A stretch of 5,950 bases of DNA from Pseudomonadota bacterium (GTDB lineage: Bacteria; Pseudomonadota; Gammaproteobacteria; Burkholderiales; Burkholderiaceae_B), in contig JAEYVD010000278.1 in NCBI GenBank assembly GCA_023432075.1, positions 1-5,950 on the forward strand. The letters run 5' to 3'. Position numbers and translations under genes: made by a program. Under the pieces are notes generated by a model. The model had not been told where the DNA came from, searched no databases, and was given only the letters and a program-made list of their open reading frames with translations. Positions 1 to 4,575 of the stretch are shown here, one piece after another. The first letter of the stretch is position 1; every line of letters starts with the position of its first letter.

Positions 1-61
1 TGGCCGCCAGCAGGTCGGCGATCTCTTCGTGCAGCGCGCCCAGAATGGCGAGACGTCCCAT
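1..61 (-). CDS. Partial gene, N-terminus resembling 5'-methylthioadenosine/S-adenosylhomocysteine nucleosidase
   Basis: Only the first 20 codons are inside the window; the gene runs leftward off the edge. Reading from an ATG at 61-59, the peptide begins MGRLAILGALHEEIADLL. This fits the start of MTA/SAH nucleosidase (mtnN/pfs family): a hydrophobic first beta-strand, then a G-A-x-x-E-E turn. In the E. coli enzyme the third Glu of the matching GAMEEE stretch is a catalytic residue, and Glu13 here would align with it. The family hydrolyses methylthioadenosine and S-adenosylhomocysteine to adenine plus the thio-ribose in the cytoplasm, in methyl-cycle recycling and autoinducer-2 precursor formation. 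A GGAA about ten bases upstream could act as a ribosome site. Twenty residues are too few for certainty; a related nucleoside phosphorylase-fold protein is possible. Confidence 0.5.
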   Translation of the reverse strand, partial: MGRLAILGALHEEIADLLAA

Positions 62-183
62 GTGTGGTGTTTCCGTGATCGTTGCGTTGCGCGGCCCGTG
101 CCGCCAGCGCGCAACATACTCCAATGCCGCCGCGCCCGCCAATGACGGGGCTTTGCCGTTCCAGATCGTCTGACCTGGTTCCA

Positions 184-222
184 AGCGCCCCGAAAAGCGG
201 TCTGCGGGCCGTTTTTCGCGCT
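184..222. repeat. Long imperfect stem-loop with A/T tract inside the stem
   Basis: The inner arms are 191-200 (CGAAAAGCGG) and 209-218 (CCGTTTTTCG), which pair over 10 bp with one G-U, around an 8-base loop. Alternatively the stem extends outward, with AGCGC at 184-188 pairing to GCGCT at 218-222 across a three-C bulge. The A-tract on the left arm and the T-tract on the right arm resemble a bidirectional intrinsic terminator, but the GC core is only about four pairs and no gene ends here on either strand. Its role is unknown; it may sit in the leader of the leftward gene. Confidence 0.5.
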
Positions 223-366
223 GACCGGATACCAACCATGCCCGTCTTGGATGGCTACTGATGCGGTAGTGACGGCGTACTCCAGCAATCGCCGGGTCGG
301 CTGTTTTCCCGGGCAATTCAGGATGACGCCCGCCTCGGGCTAGGCAAAAAGGTGGTGTACGGGCAT

Positions 367-394
367 GCAGCAGGGAAACCCCGCGCCCTGCTGC
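367..394. repeat. Perfect 9-bp stem-loop upstream of the DUF2235 gene
   Basis: GCAGCAGGG (367-375) and CCCTGCTGC (386-394) are exact reverse complements around a 10-base loop. Copies of the self-complementary GCATGC lie at 363-368 and 404-409, overlapping and flanking the stem. No T-run follows on either strand, so this is not a standard terminator. It lies about 90 bases before the DUF2235 start codon and could be a leader structure or a protein-binding site. Confidence 0.6.
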
Positions 395-475
395 GCTCGC
401 CGCGCATGCTAGCTTGCCTCACGCAGGCGTTGTCCCGGCCAGCGGCATAGGTATCGCAAGCCTTTATCTGTGTGT

Positions 476-481
476 GGGGAG
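476..481 (+). promoter_or_regulatory. Ribosome binding site fixing the DUF2235 start
   Basis: GGGGAG ends six bases before the ATG at 488. It overlaps and outcompetes an in-frame GTG at 470, which would add six residues but has no Shine-Dalgarno sequence of its own. The ATG also begins exactly where the conserved family sequence begins (MVKKNLAVFFDGT). Confidence 0.75.
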
Positions 482-487
482 ACGATC

Positions 488-1528
488 ATGGTCAAGAAGA
501 ACCTCGCCGTTTTCTTCGACGGCACGTGGAACGAACCCAACGACCGCACCAACGTCTACGAGTTCTACAAGGCCGCGCCCGAGACCAGCACGCAGGAAAC
601 GCTCTACATCGAGGGCGTGGGTACGCAGGGCCAGGGGCTGTGGGCGGCCATCGACAAATTCATGGGCGGCGCGTTCGGCGCGGGCCTGTCGGCCAACATC
701 CGGCAAGGCTACCAGTGGCTCTGCCAGCGTCACCAGTCCGGCGACCGCATCTTCCTTTTCGGCTTCAGCCGCGGCGCCTACTCCGCACGCAGCCTCGCGG
801 GCATGGTGCGCAAATGCGGCCTGCTCAATGAAGCTACCGAGGCCAACGTGTCCGAGGCCTACGCGCTGTACCGCGACGACTGCACCCCGTCATCCCTGGA
901 AGCCGCCGCCTTCCGCGACCGCTTCTCGCGCGACACCGACCTGCACTTCGTCGGCGTCTGGGATACCGTGGGCAGCCTGGGCATCCCCGTGGGCGGCATC
1001 CCGTTTCCCGGCTTCTCCAGCTTCTACAACTTTCACGACACCGAACTGAGCAACCACGTCCTGAACGCGTACCACGCCATCGCCACCAACGAATACCGCG
1101 AGCCGTACTTCCCCACGCTCTGGACCCGCCGCGCGGGCTCGCCGCCACGCCCCGCAAACCTGCCCGTCGAGCAACGCTGGTTCATCGGCGCGCATTCCGA
1201 CGTGGGTGGCGGGTATCAGGATGGCAGCCTGCAGACGCTGCCCGCGTCATGGCTACAGGAAAAGGCGCGGCAGGCGGGGTTGGAGGCGGGGACGGTGCAG
1301 CGGATCTCGACGGATTACGAACAGTGCGAACCGCATGATTCGTACAAGGAATTCACGGAGAAGGTGCCGATTCCGGTGAAACGGCGGCCGCGGGTGTGGG
1401 ACAAGGAAACGGTCCTGAATCTGACGATCGATGATCGGCTGGTCCGGCGGTTCGAGCGCAATCAGGCGTTTCTAAAGGAGTATCCGGACTTCCGGGATGC
1501 GTTGGGGAAGTTGGAGGTGGGGAGGTAA
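488..1528 (+). CDS. DUF2235 domain protein, Tle1-like alpha/beta-hydrolase (putative phospholipase)
   Basis: The 346-residue protein is one DUF2235 domain from end to end. Visible marks are the N-terminal FFDGTWNEPND (about residues 9-19), the nucleophile elbow GFSRGAYSAR with Ser94 in G-x-S-x-G, VGVWDTVGSLG with Asp159, and WFIGAHSDVGGGY with His236 and Asp238. Ser94-Asp159-His236 is the expected catalytic triad. No signal peptide or membrane segment is seen, so the product is cytoplasmic unless it is secreted by a dedicated system. Family knowledge: some DUF2235 proteins are type VI secretion phospholipase effectors (Tle1), while many are uncharacterised stand-alone hydrolases. Here no VgrG, PAAR, Tap/DUF4123 chaperone or immunity gene is adjacent, so an effector role is not supported by context. 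It converges with the toxin-antitoxin pair, leaving 27 bases between stop codons. The fold is confident; the substrate is unknown. Confidence 0.88.
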   Translation: MVKKNLAVFFDGTWNEPNDRTNVYEFYKAAPETSTQETLYIEGVGTQGQGLWAAIDKFMGGAFGAGLSANIRQGYQWLCQRHQSGDRIFLFGFSRGAYSARSLAGMVRKCGLLNEATEANVSEAYALYRDDCTPSSLEAAAFRDRFSRDTDLHFVGVWDTVGSLGIPVGGIPFPGFSSFYNFHDTELSNHVLNAYHAIATNEYREPYFPTLWTRRAGSPPRPANLPVEQRWFIGAHSDVGGGYQDGSLQTLPASWLQEKARQAGLEAGTVQRISTDYEQCEPHDSYKEFTEKVPIPVKRRPRVWDKETVLNLTIDDRLVRRFERNQAFLKEYPDFRDALGKLEVGR

Positions 1529-1538
1529 AGCTTACCTC
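1522..1538. repeat. 7-bp inverted repeat over the DUF2235 stop codon
   Basis: GAGGTAA (1522-1528, including the TAA stop) pairs exactly with TTACCTC (1532-1538) around a three-base loop. It sits in the 27-base gap between two converging genes, where a shared transcription end would be useful, but no T-run follows on either side. A weak or factor-assisted terminator is possible. Confidence 0.4.
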
Positions 1539-1555
1539 GCGAAATCCGAGGGTGA

Positions 1556-1837
1556 TCAGGCAGCCTCGTGCAGGCGCATTTCCACACGCAGACCGGCGGC
1601 CGCCGCCATGTTGACCAAAGCGTCCAGCCCAAACAGGTTGATCTTGCCGCGCATCAGGTCCGACACACGGGGCTGCGTCACGCCGAACAGCCTCGCAGCC
1701 TGGGCTTGGCTTATCCTTGACTGGGCCAGGTGACTTGTCAAAGCCATCATGAGGACGGAACGCAACTTCATGTTTTCCGCTTCCGTCGGCGTGCTTTCGA
1801 TGGCGTCCCACACGCTGTCGTATCGTTGCTTGCTCAC
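1556..1837 (-). CDS. HTH (XRE/HTH_37-type) antitoxin of a type II toxin-antitoxin pair, HigA-like
   Basis: The 93-residue protein has an N-terminal arm of about 22 residues and a Cro/C1-type helix-turn-helix at about residues 43-63 (SQAQAARLFGVTQPRVSDLM). The following GLDALVNMAAAAGLRVEMRL is typical of the antitoxins that accompany Gp49-like toxins. It should bind and neutralise the toxin and, with it, repress the operon at the palindrome at 2180-2199. It is the second gene: its GTG start overlaps the toxin's TGA as GTGA, which suggests translational coupling. A strong AAGGAG (1851-1846) lies eight bases upstream, inside the toxin's last codons, and supports the GTG. The order toxin-then-antitoxin is the one typical of HigBA systems. 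HigA-like is a family-level name; the exact subfamily was not tested. Confidence 0.85.
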   Translation of the reverse strand: MSKQRYDSVWDAIESTPTEAENMKLRSVLMMALTSHLAQSRISQAQAARLFGVTQPRVSDLMRGKINLFGLDALVNMAAAAGLRVEMRLHEAA

Positions 1838-2172
1838 GGTTTCAGCTCCTTCAACACGTGCCGGTAACGCTTTGCGGCCAAATCCAGGTCAACCTTGCTG
1901 GTTTTCTCCGACTTCTTCTGGAAGCAATGAAGCACATAGATCACCTCCGCGAATTTCGCGACGTACAGAACGCGAAAAGCGCCCGTCGCGTCGCGGATCC
2001 GTATCTCTTTAACCCCGGCTCCGACTGTACTCATCGGCTTCCAATCGTCGGGCTCCAACCCGCGCTGCACGCGATCAATTTGGTAACCGGCCTCACGCCG
2101 GACCTCAAGCGGCAACGCTCGCAGATCGTCCAGCGCACTGCCAACGAACTCGACCTCACGAGGCGCGTTCAA
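1834..2172 (-). CDS. HigB/phage Gp49-like toxin of a type II toxin-antitoxin pair (RelE superfamily)
   Basis: This reads as a complete Gp49-like (PF05973-type) toxin of about 112 residues. It contains EFVGSALDDLRALP near the N-terminus, then RGLEPDDWKPM, GAGVKEIRIRD, GAFRVLYVA, IYVLHCFQKKSEKT and a basic C-terminus. Family members are RelE-fold mRNA endonucleases that cut mRNA on the ribosome; the basic, aromatic-rich C-terminal half is the usual catalytic face, but residues were not mapped. No ATG is available. TTG at 2172 gives MNAPREVEFVGSALDD, close to the usual family start. A TTG at 2187 would add five residues but lies inside the operator and upstream of the expected transcription start. 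Neither has a Shine-Dalgarno sequence, so the start is uncertain. The TGA overlaps the antitoxin start by four bases. Confidence 0.85.
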   Translation of the reverse strand: MNAPREVEFVGSALDDLRALPLEVRREAGYQIDRVQRGLEPDDWKPMSTVGAGVKEIRIRDATGAFRVLYVAKFAEVIYVLHCFQKKSEKTSKVDLDLAAKRYRHVLKELKP

Positions 2173-2178
2173 AGCGCA

Positions 2179-2184
2179 ATTATA
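2179..2184 (-). promoter_or_regulatory. Consensus -10 element of the toxin-antitoxin promoter
   Basis: The minus strand reads TATAAT, a perfect sigma70 -10 hexamer. No good -35 is seen 16-18 bases upstream (best windows match 2 of 6), so activity may rely on the perfect -10. Transcription would be expected to begin about six or seven bases on, at roughly 2173-2171, almost on the proposed TTG start of the toxin. Confidence 0.6.
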
Positions 2185-2199
2185 CAAATTTTTGTATAA
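2180..2199. promoter_or_regulatory. Perfect palindromic operator of the toxin-antitoxin operon
   Basis: TTATACAAA (2180-2188) and TTTGTATAA (2191-2199) are exact inverted repeats with a two-base TT spacer. The site covers the -10 element and is far more AT-rich than its surroundings. A palindrome over the promoter is the standard arrangement for autoregulation by an HTH antitoxin or the toxin-antitoxin complex, so this is the likely HigA-like binding site. The symmetry is seen directly; the binding is inferred. Confidence 0.75.
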
Positions 2200-2236
2200 A
2201 GTGCAGCCCTAGCGAGTGTTTCGCCACGTCTGCTCA

Positions 2237-2276
2237 CGGGTCGGCAACATCGACACCGCATCTTCTCGCCGACCCG
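2237..2276. repeat. Perfect 9-bp inverted repeat with a 22-base loop
   Basis: CGGGTCGGC (2237-2245) and GCCGACCCG (2268-2276) are exact reverse complements. The loop contains CATCGACAC (2248-2256), which is itself the exact reverse complement of GTGTCGATG at 2375-2383 in the neighbouring stem. No T-run follows. Confidence 0.55.
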
Positions 2277-2344
2277 CCCATCCGACTGGCGCCTCGCACC
2301 AATAACACTTGATTCGTGGAACATGTGTTCACCCATCCGTTGAC

Positions 2345-2383
2345 CATCGAACACTGTCGCAAGGCGCGATTGGAGTGTCGATG
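2345..2383. repeat. 10-bp stem with one bulged base, 3' of the IclR gene
   Basis: CATCGAACACT (2345-2355) pairs with AGTGTCGATG (2374-2383) if one A is bulged, around an 18-base loop. It begins 37 bases past the stop codon of the IclR gene, in the right place for a transcript end, but lacks a T-run on either strand. Confidence 0.45.
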
Positions 2384-2419
2384 AGGATTGGTCTGAATCT
2401 GTGGGGCTTCTGCGCAGGA

Positions 2420-3274
2420 TCACCCCGCCACGTACCCCAACGCCACACTGGCCGCCAGCGCCTCGCGCTTTACCGCGGCAACCACTGCCCCACCCTCGGA
2501 CACATCAAATCCGCCCGTTGCGCCCAGCGCGGTCAATACCGCGCAGACGCGTCCGGTATGGTCATACAGCGGCGCCGACACGGCGCTGATGCCACGCAGA
2601 TTGGTGTCTTTCACCGTGGCGCACCCCGCCGCCCGGACATCGCGCCGCAAGACGCCGATGGGGTCATCCCGATCCAGCAGATCGCGCTGCTCGGCCGGTG
2701 CGCTGGCCAATTCGGCTTCCGCCAGCGCCCGCACCGGCGCCTCGTCCAGCAAACCCAGAAAAGCCCGCCCCGTCGCCGACCACAGCATCGACAGCACCGA
2801 CCCCACGCGTACGTTCACGGTGACCGGCAGGCCGGGTTCCTCGAATCGCACGATAGTCGGCCCCTTGTTGCCCATGACGGCGATGAAGCACGTGACGGCC
2901 AGGCTTTCGCGCAGGCGCACGAGCGCGGGCTCGCCGATGCGTAGCGGGTCGGCCTGGCGCATGGCGGCTACCCCTACATAAAGCGCTTCGAGGCCCAAGT
3001 GGTACTGCTGCGTCGCCACTTCCTGGTCGACCAGGCCCTCGGCGATGAGGCTCATCAGGTAACGATGGACCTTGGCCGGGCTTTCGCCGACGTGGGCGGC
3101 CAGCGCGGTGAGGCTGGCGCGGCCGCCTAGGCGGGCAAGCCCTTTCAGGACGGACATGCCGGTTTCCGCGGCCTGGACCCGCTGCCGGCGTTCGCGAGGC
3201 CGGACGGCCGGGGCTTCGGCGGATTCAAGATCAGACGCGAGGTCGGATTCGGGCGGCAAGGCGGCTTTGCTCAT
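2420..3274 (-). CDS. IclR-family transcriptional regulator
   Basis: The 284-residue protein has the two-domain IclR layout. A polar, charged N-terminal tail of about 32 residues comes first. A winged helix-turn-helix follows at about 33-95 (AETGMSVLKGLARLGGRASL, then ALAAHVGESPAKVHRYLMSL as the recognition region, then a wing ending in QQYHLG). The C-terminal effector-binding domain is at about 105-280, with the typical GRAFLGLL and SAVSAPLYDHTGRVCAVLTALG. IclR proteins bind small organic acids or aromatics and control adjacent catabolic genes. It faces away from the Bug gene across 160 bases, so control of the Bug-P450 unit and of itself is the natural inference. The ATG at 3274 has GGAG (3289-3286) eleven bases upstream, a little far. 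The effector is unknown; whether it represses or activates cannot be read from sequence. Confidence 0.92.
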   Translation of the reverse strand: MSKAALPPESDLASDLESAEAPAVRPRERRQRVQAAETGMSVLKGLARLGGRASLTALAAHVGESPAKVHRYLMSLIAEGLVDQEVATQQYHLGLEALYVGVAAMRQADPLRIGEPALVRLRESLAVTCFIAVMGNKGPTIVRFEEPGLPVTVNVRVGSVLSMLWSATGRAFLGLLDEAPVRALAEAELASAPAEQRDLLDRDDPIGVLRRDVRAAGCATVKDTNLRGISAVSAPLYDHTGRVCAVLTALGATGGFDVSEGGAVVAAVKREALAASVALGYVAG

Positions 3275-3354
3275 TGAAAATACGGCTCCGTAACAGCGGG
3301 CTCGCCGGCAACCGAGGGACCGAAAGCCTGGAGCGGCACTAAGGTTAACCCTTC

Positions 3355-3382
3355 TTCAAAAATTACGCATTGCGTATATGCT
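3355..3382 (+). promoter_or_regulatory. Candidate sigma70 promoter for the Bug-P450 unit
   Basis: TTCAAA (3355-3360) and TATGCT (3377-3382) each match the consensus at four of six positions, with a 16-base spacer. The spacer contains the TACGCA palindrome, so a bound regulator would block polymerase. On the opposite strand, TTGCGT (3390-3385) and CGTAAT (3367-3362), 17 bases apart, could serve the IclR gene from the same site. Both are modest matches. Confidence 0.4.
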
Positions 3383-3390
3383 TTACGCAA
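3363..3390. promoter_or_regulatory. Candidate IclR operator: TACGCA palindrome plus a third half-site
   Basis: TACGCA (3364-3369), one T, and TGCGTA (3371-3376) form a perfect 13-bp palindrome. A third half-site lies in direct orientation at 3384-3389, so TTACGCA recurs exactly 20 bases apart (3363 and 3383), about two helical turns. The site is in the divergent region between the IclR gene and the Bug gene and overlaps the best promoter candidates on both strands. IclR proteins bind short palindromes as dimers, often as pairs of dimers. The repeats are seen; the binding is inferred. Confidence 0.6.
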
Positions 3391-3420
3391 ATAAGGAATG
3401 CACTTTTGACATTCCACAAC

Positions 3421-3426
3421 GAGGAG
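3421..3426 (+). promoter_or_regulatory. Ribosome binding site fixing the Bug gene start
   Basis: GAGGAG lies eight bases before the ATG at 3435. An upstream in-frame ATG at 3378 lies inside the promoter/operator region and would put 19 polar residues ahead of the signal peptide, so 3435 is preferred. Confidence 0.8.
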
Positions 3427-3434
3427 ACTTGTCC

Positions 3435-4424
3435 ATGCGCAGTGTCAAACACCACATCCTGGCCGGCCTGATGGCCCTGCCCCTCTTGGCTTGTGCCAGC
3501 GCGTCCGCGCAGCAGGCGGCTGCCGATTACCCGTCCAAGCCCGTGCGCTGGATCGTGCCGTATGCCGCGGGCGGCGGGTCGGACTTCCTGGCGCGCAGCA
3601 TCGGGCAAGGCCTGACGGGACGCATGGGCCAGCCGGTGGTGATCGAGAACAAGCCGGGCGGCAACACGGCAATTGCGGCGTCGGAAACGGCGCGCGCCCC
3701 AGCCGATGGCTACACCATGTTGTCCGCCGACAACGGCACGCTGGTGTTCAACCCCGCCCTCTACAAGAAACTGTCGTATGACCCGGCGAAGGATCTGGCG
3801 CCGGTCACGCTGATGGGACGGTTCCCGATGATCCTGGTGGTCGGCCCGGCCATGAAGGTCAACTCGGCCAAGGAGTTTCTGGCCGAAGCCAAGGGACGCA
3901 AGGAAGGTCTGGATTACGCCTCGGCCGGCGCCGGCAGCCCCCACCACCTGGCGATGGAATTGCTGAAGGTCGAGGCGGGCCTGACGATGACCCACGTGCC
4001 GTACCGTGGCGCCTCGCCAGCCCTGGCGGATGTCGCCGGCGGTCAGGTGCCCGCGATGATGGTGGATCTGGCCGCGGGCGCCGGTTTCATCAACGGCGGC
4101 AAGGTCAAGGCACTGGCGGTCGCCAATCCGACGCGTCTGCCGCAATTGCCCGACGTGCCGACGTTCGCCGAGATCGGCCTGAAGAACGTGGAAGCCGCCG
4201 CGCAGGTCGGCGTGGTGGTGCCGGCCGCTACCCCCAAGCCGGTGATCGACGCCCTGAACAAGCAGGTGGTCGCGACCATCAATGACCCGGCCACGCGCCA
4301 GCGCCTGGTGGAGTTCGGCATCGAGCCGATCGGCAACACGCCCGCGCAATACGCCGAGATGCTGACGGCCGAACGCGCCCGCTGGCAGAAGCTGATCAAG
4401 GATCTAGGCATCACGCTGGATTGA
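3435..4424 (+). CDS. Bug-family (TctC-like) tripartite tricarboxylate transporter substrate-binding protein
   Basis: The 329-residue protein is the usual Bug length. It begins with a signal peptide (MRSVKHH, then a hydrophobic core ILAGLMALPLL) and a likely cleavage after ASA at residue 25. The mature protein has the family signatures: YPSKPVRWIVPYAAGGGSD (residues 32-50), ENKPGGN (N77), SAGAGSPHHLAMELL (163-177) and THVPYRGASPALADVAGGQV from about residue 186. Bug receptors bind carboxylates, amides or small aromatics between two periplasmic lobes. Many are orphans without TctA/TctB membrane partners, and some act as sensors. No membrane subunits are present here; the next gene, 151 bases on, is the P450. 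An alternative reading of LLAC at residues 17-20 as a lipobox would make it a lipoprotein, but AxA cleavage is usual for the family. The ligand is unknown, perhaps related to the P450 substrate. Confidence 0.93.
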   Translation: MRSVKHHILAGLMALPLLACASASAQQAAADYPSKPVRWIVPYAAGGGSDFLARSIGQGLTGRMGQPVVIENKPGGNTAIAASETARAPADGYTMLSADNGTLVFNPALYKKLSYDPAKDLAPVTLMGRFPMILVVGPAMKVNSAKEFLAEAKGRKEGLDYASAGAGSPHHLAMELLKVEAGLTMTHVPYRGASPALADVAGGQVPAMMVDLAAGAGFINGGKVKALAVANPTRLPQLPDVPTFAEIGLKNVEAAAQVGVVVPAATPKPVIDALNKQVVATINDPATRQRLVEFGIEPIGNTPAQYAEMLTAERARWQKLIKDLGITLD

Positions 4425-4497
4425 GCATTACGCGGGAATGAGTGTCATGCCGGCCTAGGCATCACGCTCGACCGCATCACGTTGAACCTCGCATCAC
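4404..4497. repeat. GCATCAC repeat cluster, including a 14-bp direct repeat of the Bug gene 3' end
   Basis: CTAGGCATCACGCT occurs at 4404-4417, inside the last codons of the Bug gene, and again at 4455-4468 after its stop. The offset is 51 bases (17 codons), so the second copy again reads LGITLD in the same frame. The shorter core GCATCAC occurs at 4408, 4459, 4474 and 4491, and a near copy GCATTAC at 4425. This fits either a remnant of a duplication or repeated binding sites ahead of the P450 gene. Confidence 0.55.
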
Positions 4498-4498
4498 C

Positions 4499-4548
4499 GG
4501 CCCGCCGCACCCATAGCCGCAAGCATGTGCCGCACCCCGCGGCGGGCC
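4499..4548. repeat. Perfect 10-bp GC-only inverted repeat in the P450 leader
   Basis: GGCCCGCCGC (4499-4508) and GCGGCGGGCC (4539-4548) are exact reverse complements with a 30-base loop, ending 27 bases before the P450 start codon. In RNA the stem would be very stable. It could weaken transcription or translation between the Bug gene and the P450 gene, or protect an mRNA end. There is no T-run, so it is not a classical terminator. Confidence 0.5.
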
Positions 4549-4575
4549 CGCAAGACGAACACACGGAACGACCCC

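Larger units (their letters stand above)
62..487. other. Gene-free intergenic region between two divergent genes
   Basis: These roughly 425 bases separate the leftward nucleosidase-like gene from the rightward DUF2235 gene, so promoters for both should lie here. I see no convincing coding region and no tRNA. Two stem-loops stand out (184-222 and 367-394, listed separately). There is also a smaller GCCCG-CCT-CGGGC hairpin near 329-341, followed by an A-run rather than a T-run in the rightward direction. A weak sigma70-like pair for the DUF2235 gene is TTGTCC (430-435) and TATCGC (452-457), 16 bases apart, too poor to call as a promoter. No match to a known riboswitch was recognised. Confidence 0.6.
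2200..2419. other. Gene-free interval between the toxin-antitoxin promoter and the end of the IclR gene
   Basis: I find no supportable gene in these 220 bases. They hold two sizeable inverted repeats (2237-2276 and 2345-2383), a short GAACA-TG-TGTTC repeat (2319-2330), and a pair of GATTGG copies at 2369 and 2386. The region lies 3' of the leftward IclR gene and upstream of the leftward toxin gene. No intrinsic terminator with a T-run was found for the IclR gene. Confidence 0.55.

Noticed and set aside
470..487. Upstream GTG start for the DUF2235 gene
   Set aside because: The Shine-Dalgarno GGGGAG lies downstream of this GTG and is correctly spaced for the ATG at 488.
1529..2419. Toxin-antitoxin block as part of an insertion sequence or integrated element
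   Set aside because: No transposase, integrase, terminal inverted repeats or target-site duplications were seen at its borders. Horizontal acquisition remains possible but is not supported by the sequence.
2169..2423. 84-codon minus-strand frame spanning the toxin start and the end of the IclR gene
   Set aside because: It overlaps the operator, the toxin start and the IclR stop, shows no family features and has no ribosome site.
2309..2981. Plus-strand open frames opposite the IclR gene
   Set aside because: They are antisense to a clear two-domain IclR protein and have Arg/Pro/His-rich low-complexity translations.
3406..3411. Perfect TTGACA -35 hexamer before the Bug gene
   Set aside because: A -10 would have to lie at about 3428-3434, between the ribosome site and the ATG, and nothing there resembles TATAAT, so a promoter here could not sensibly serve the gene.
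3363..4349. Long open frame on the minus strand opposite the Bug gene
   Set aside because: It is antisense to a well-recognised Bug protein, is rich in Arg, His and Gly in the way GC-rich shadow frames are, and matches no family I know.
4404..4497. GCATCAC cluster as a CRISPR array or replication iterons
   Set aside because: The copies are only seven bases long, their spacings (51, 15 and 17) are irregular, and no cas, rep or partition gene is nearby.
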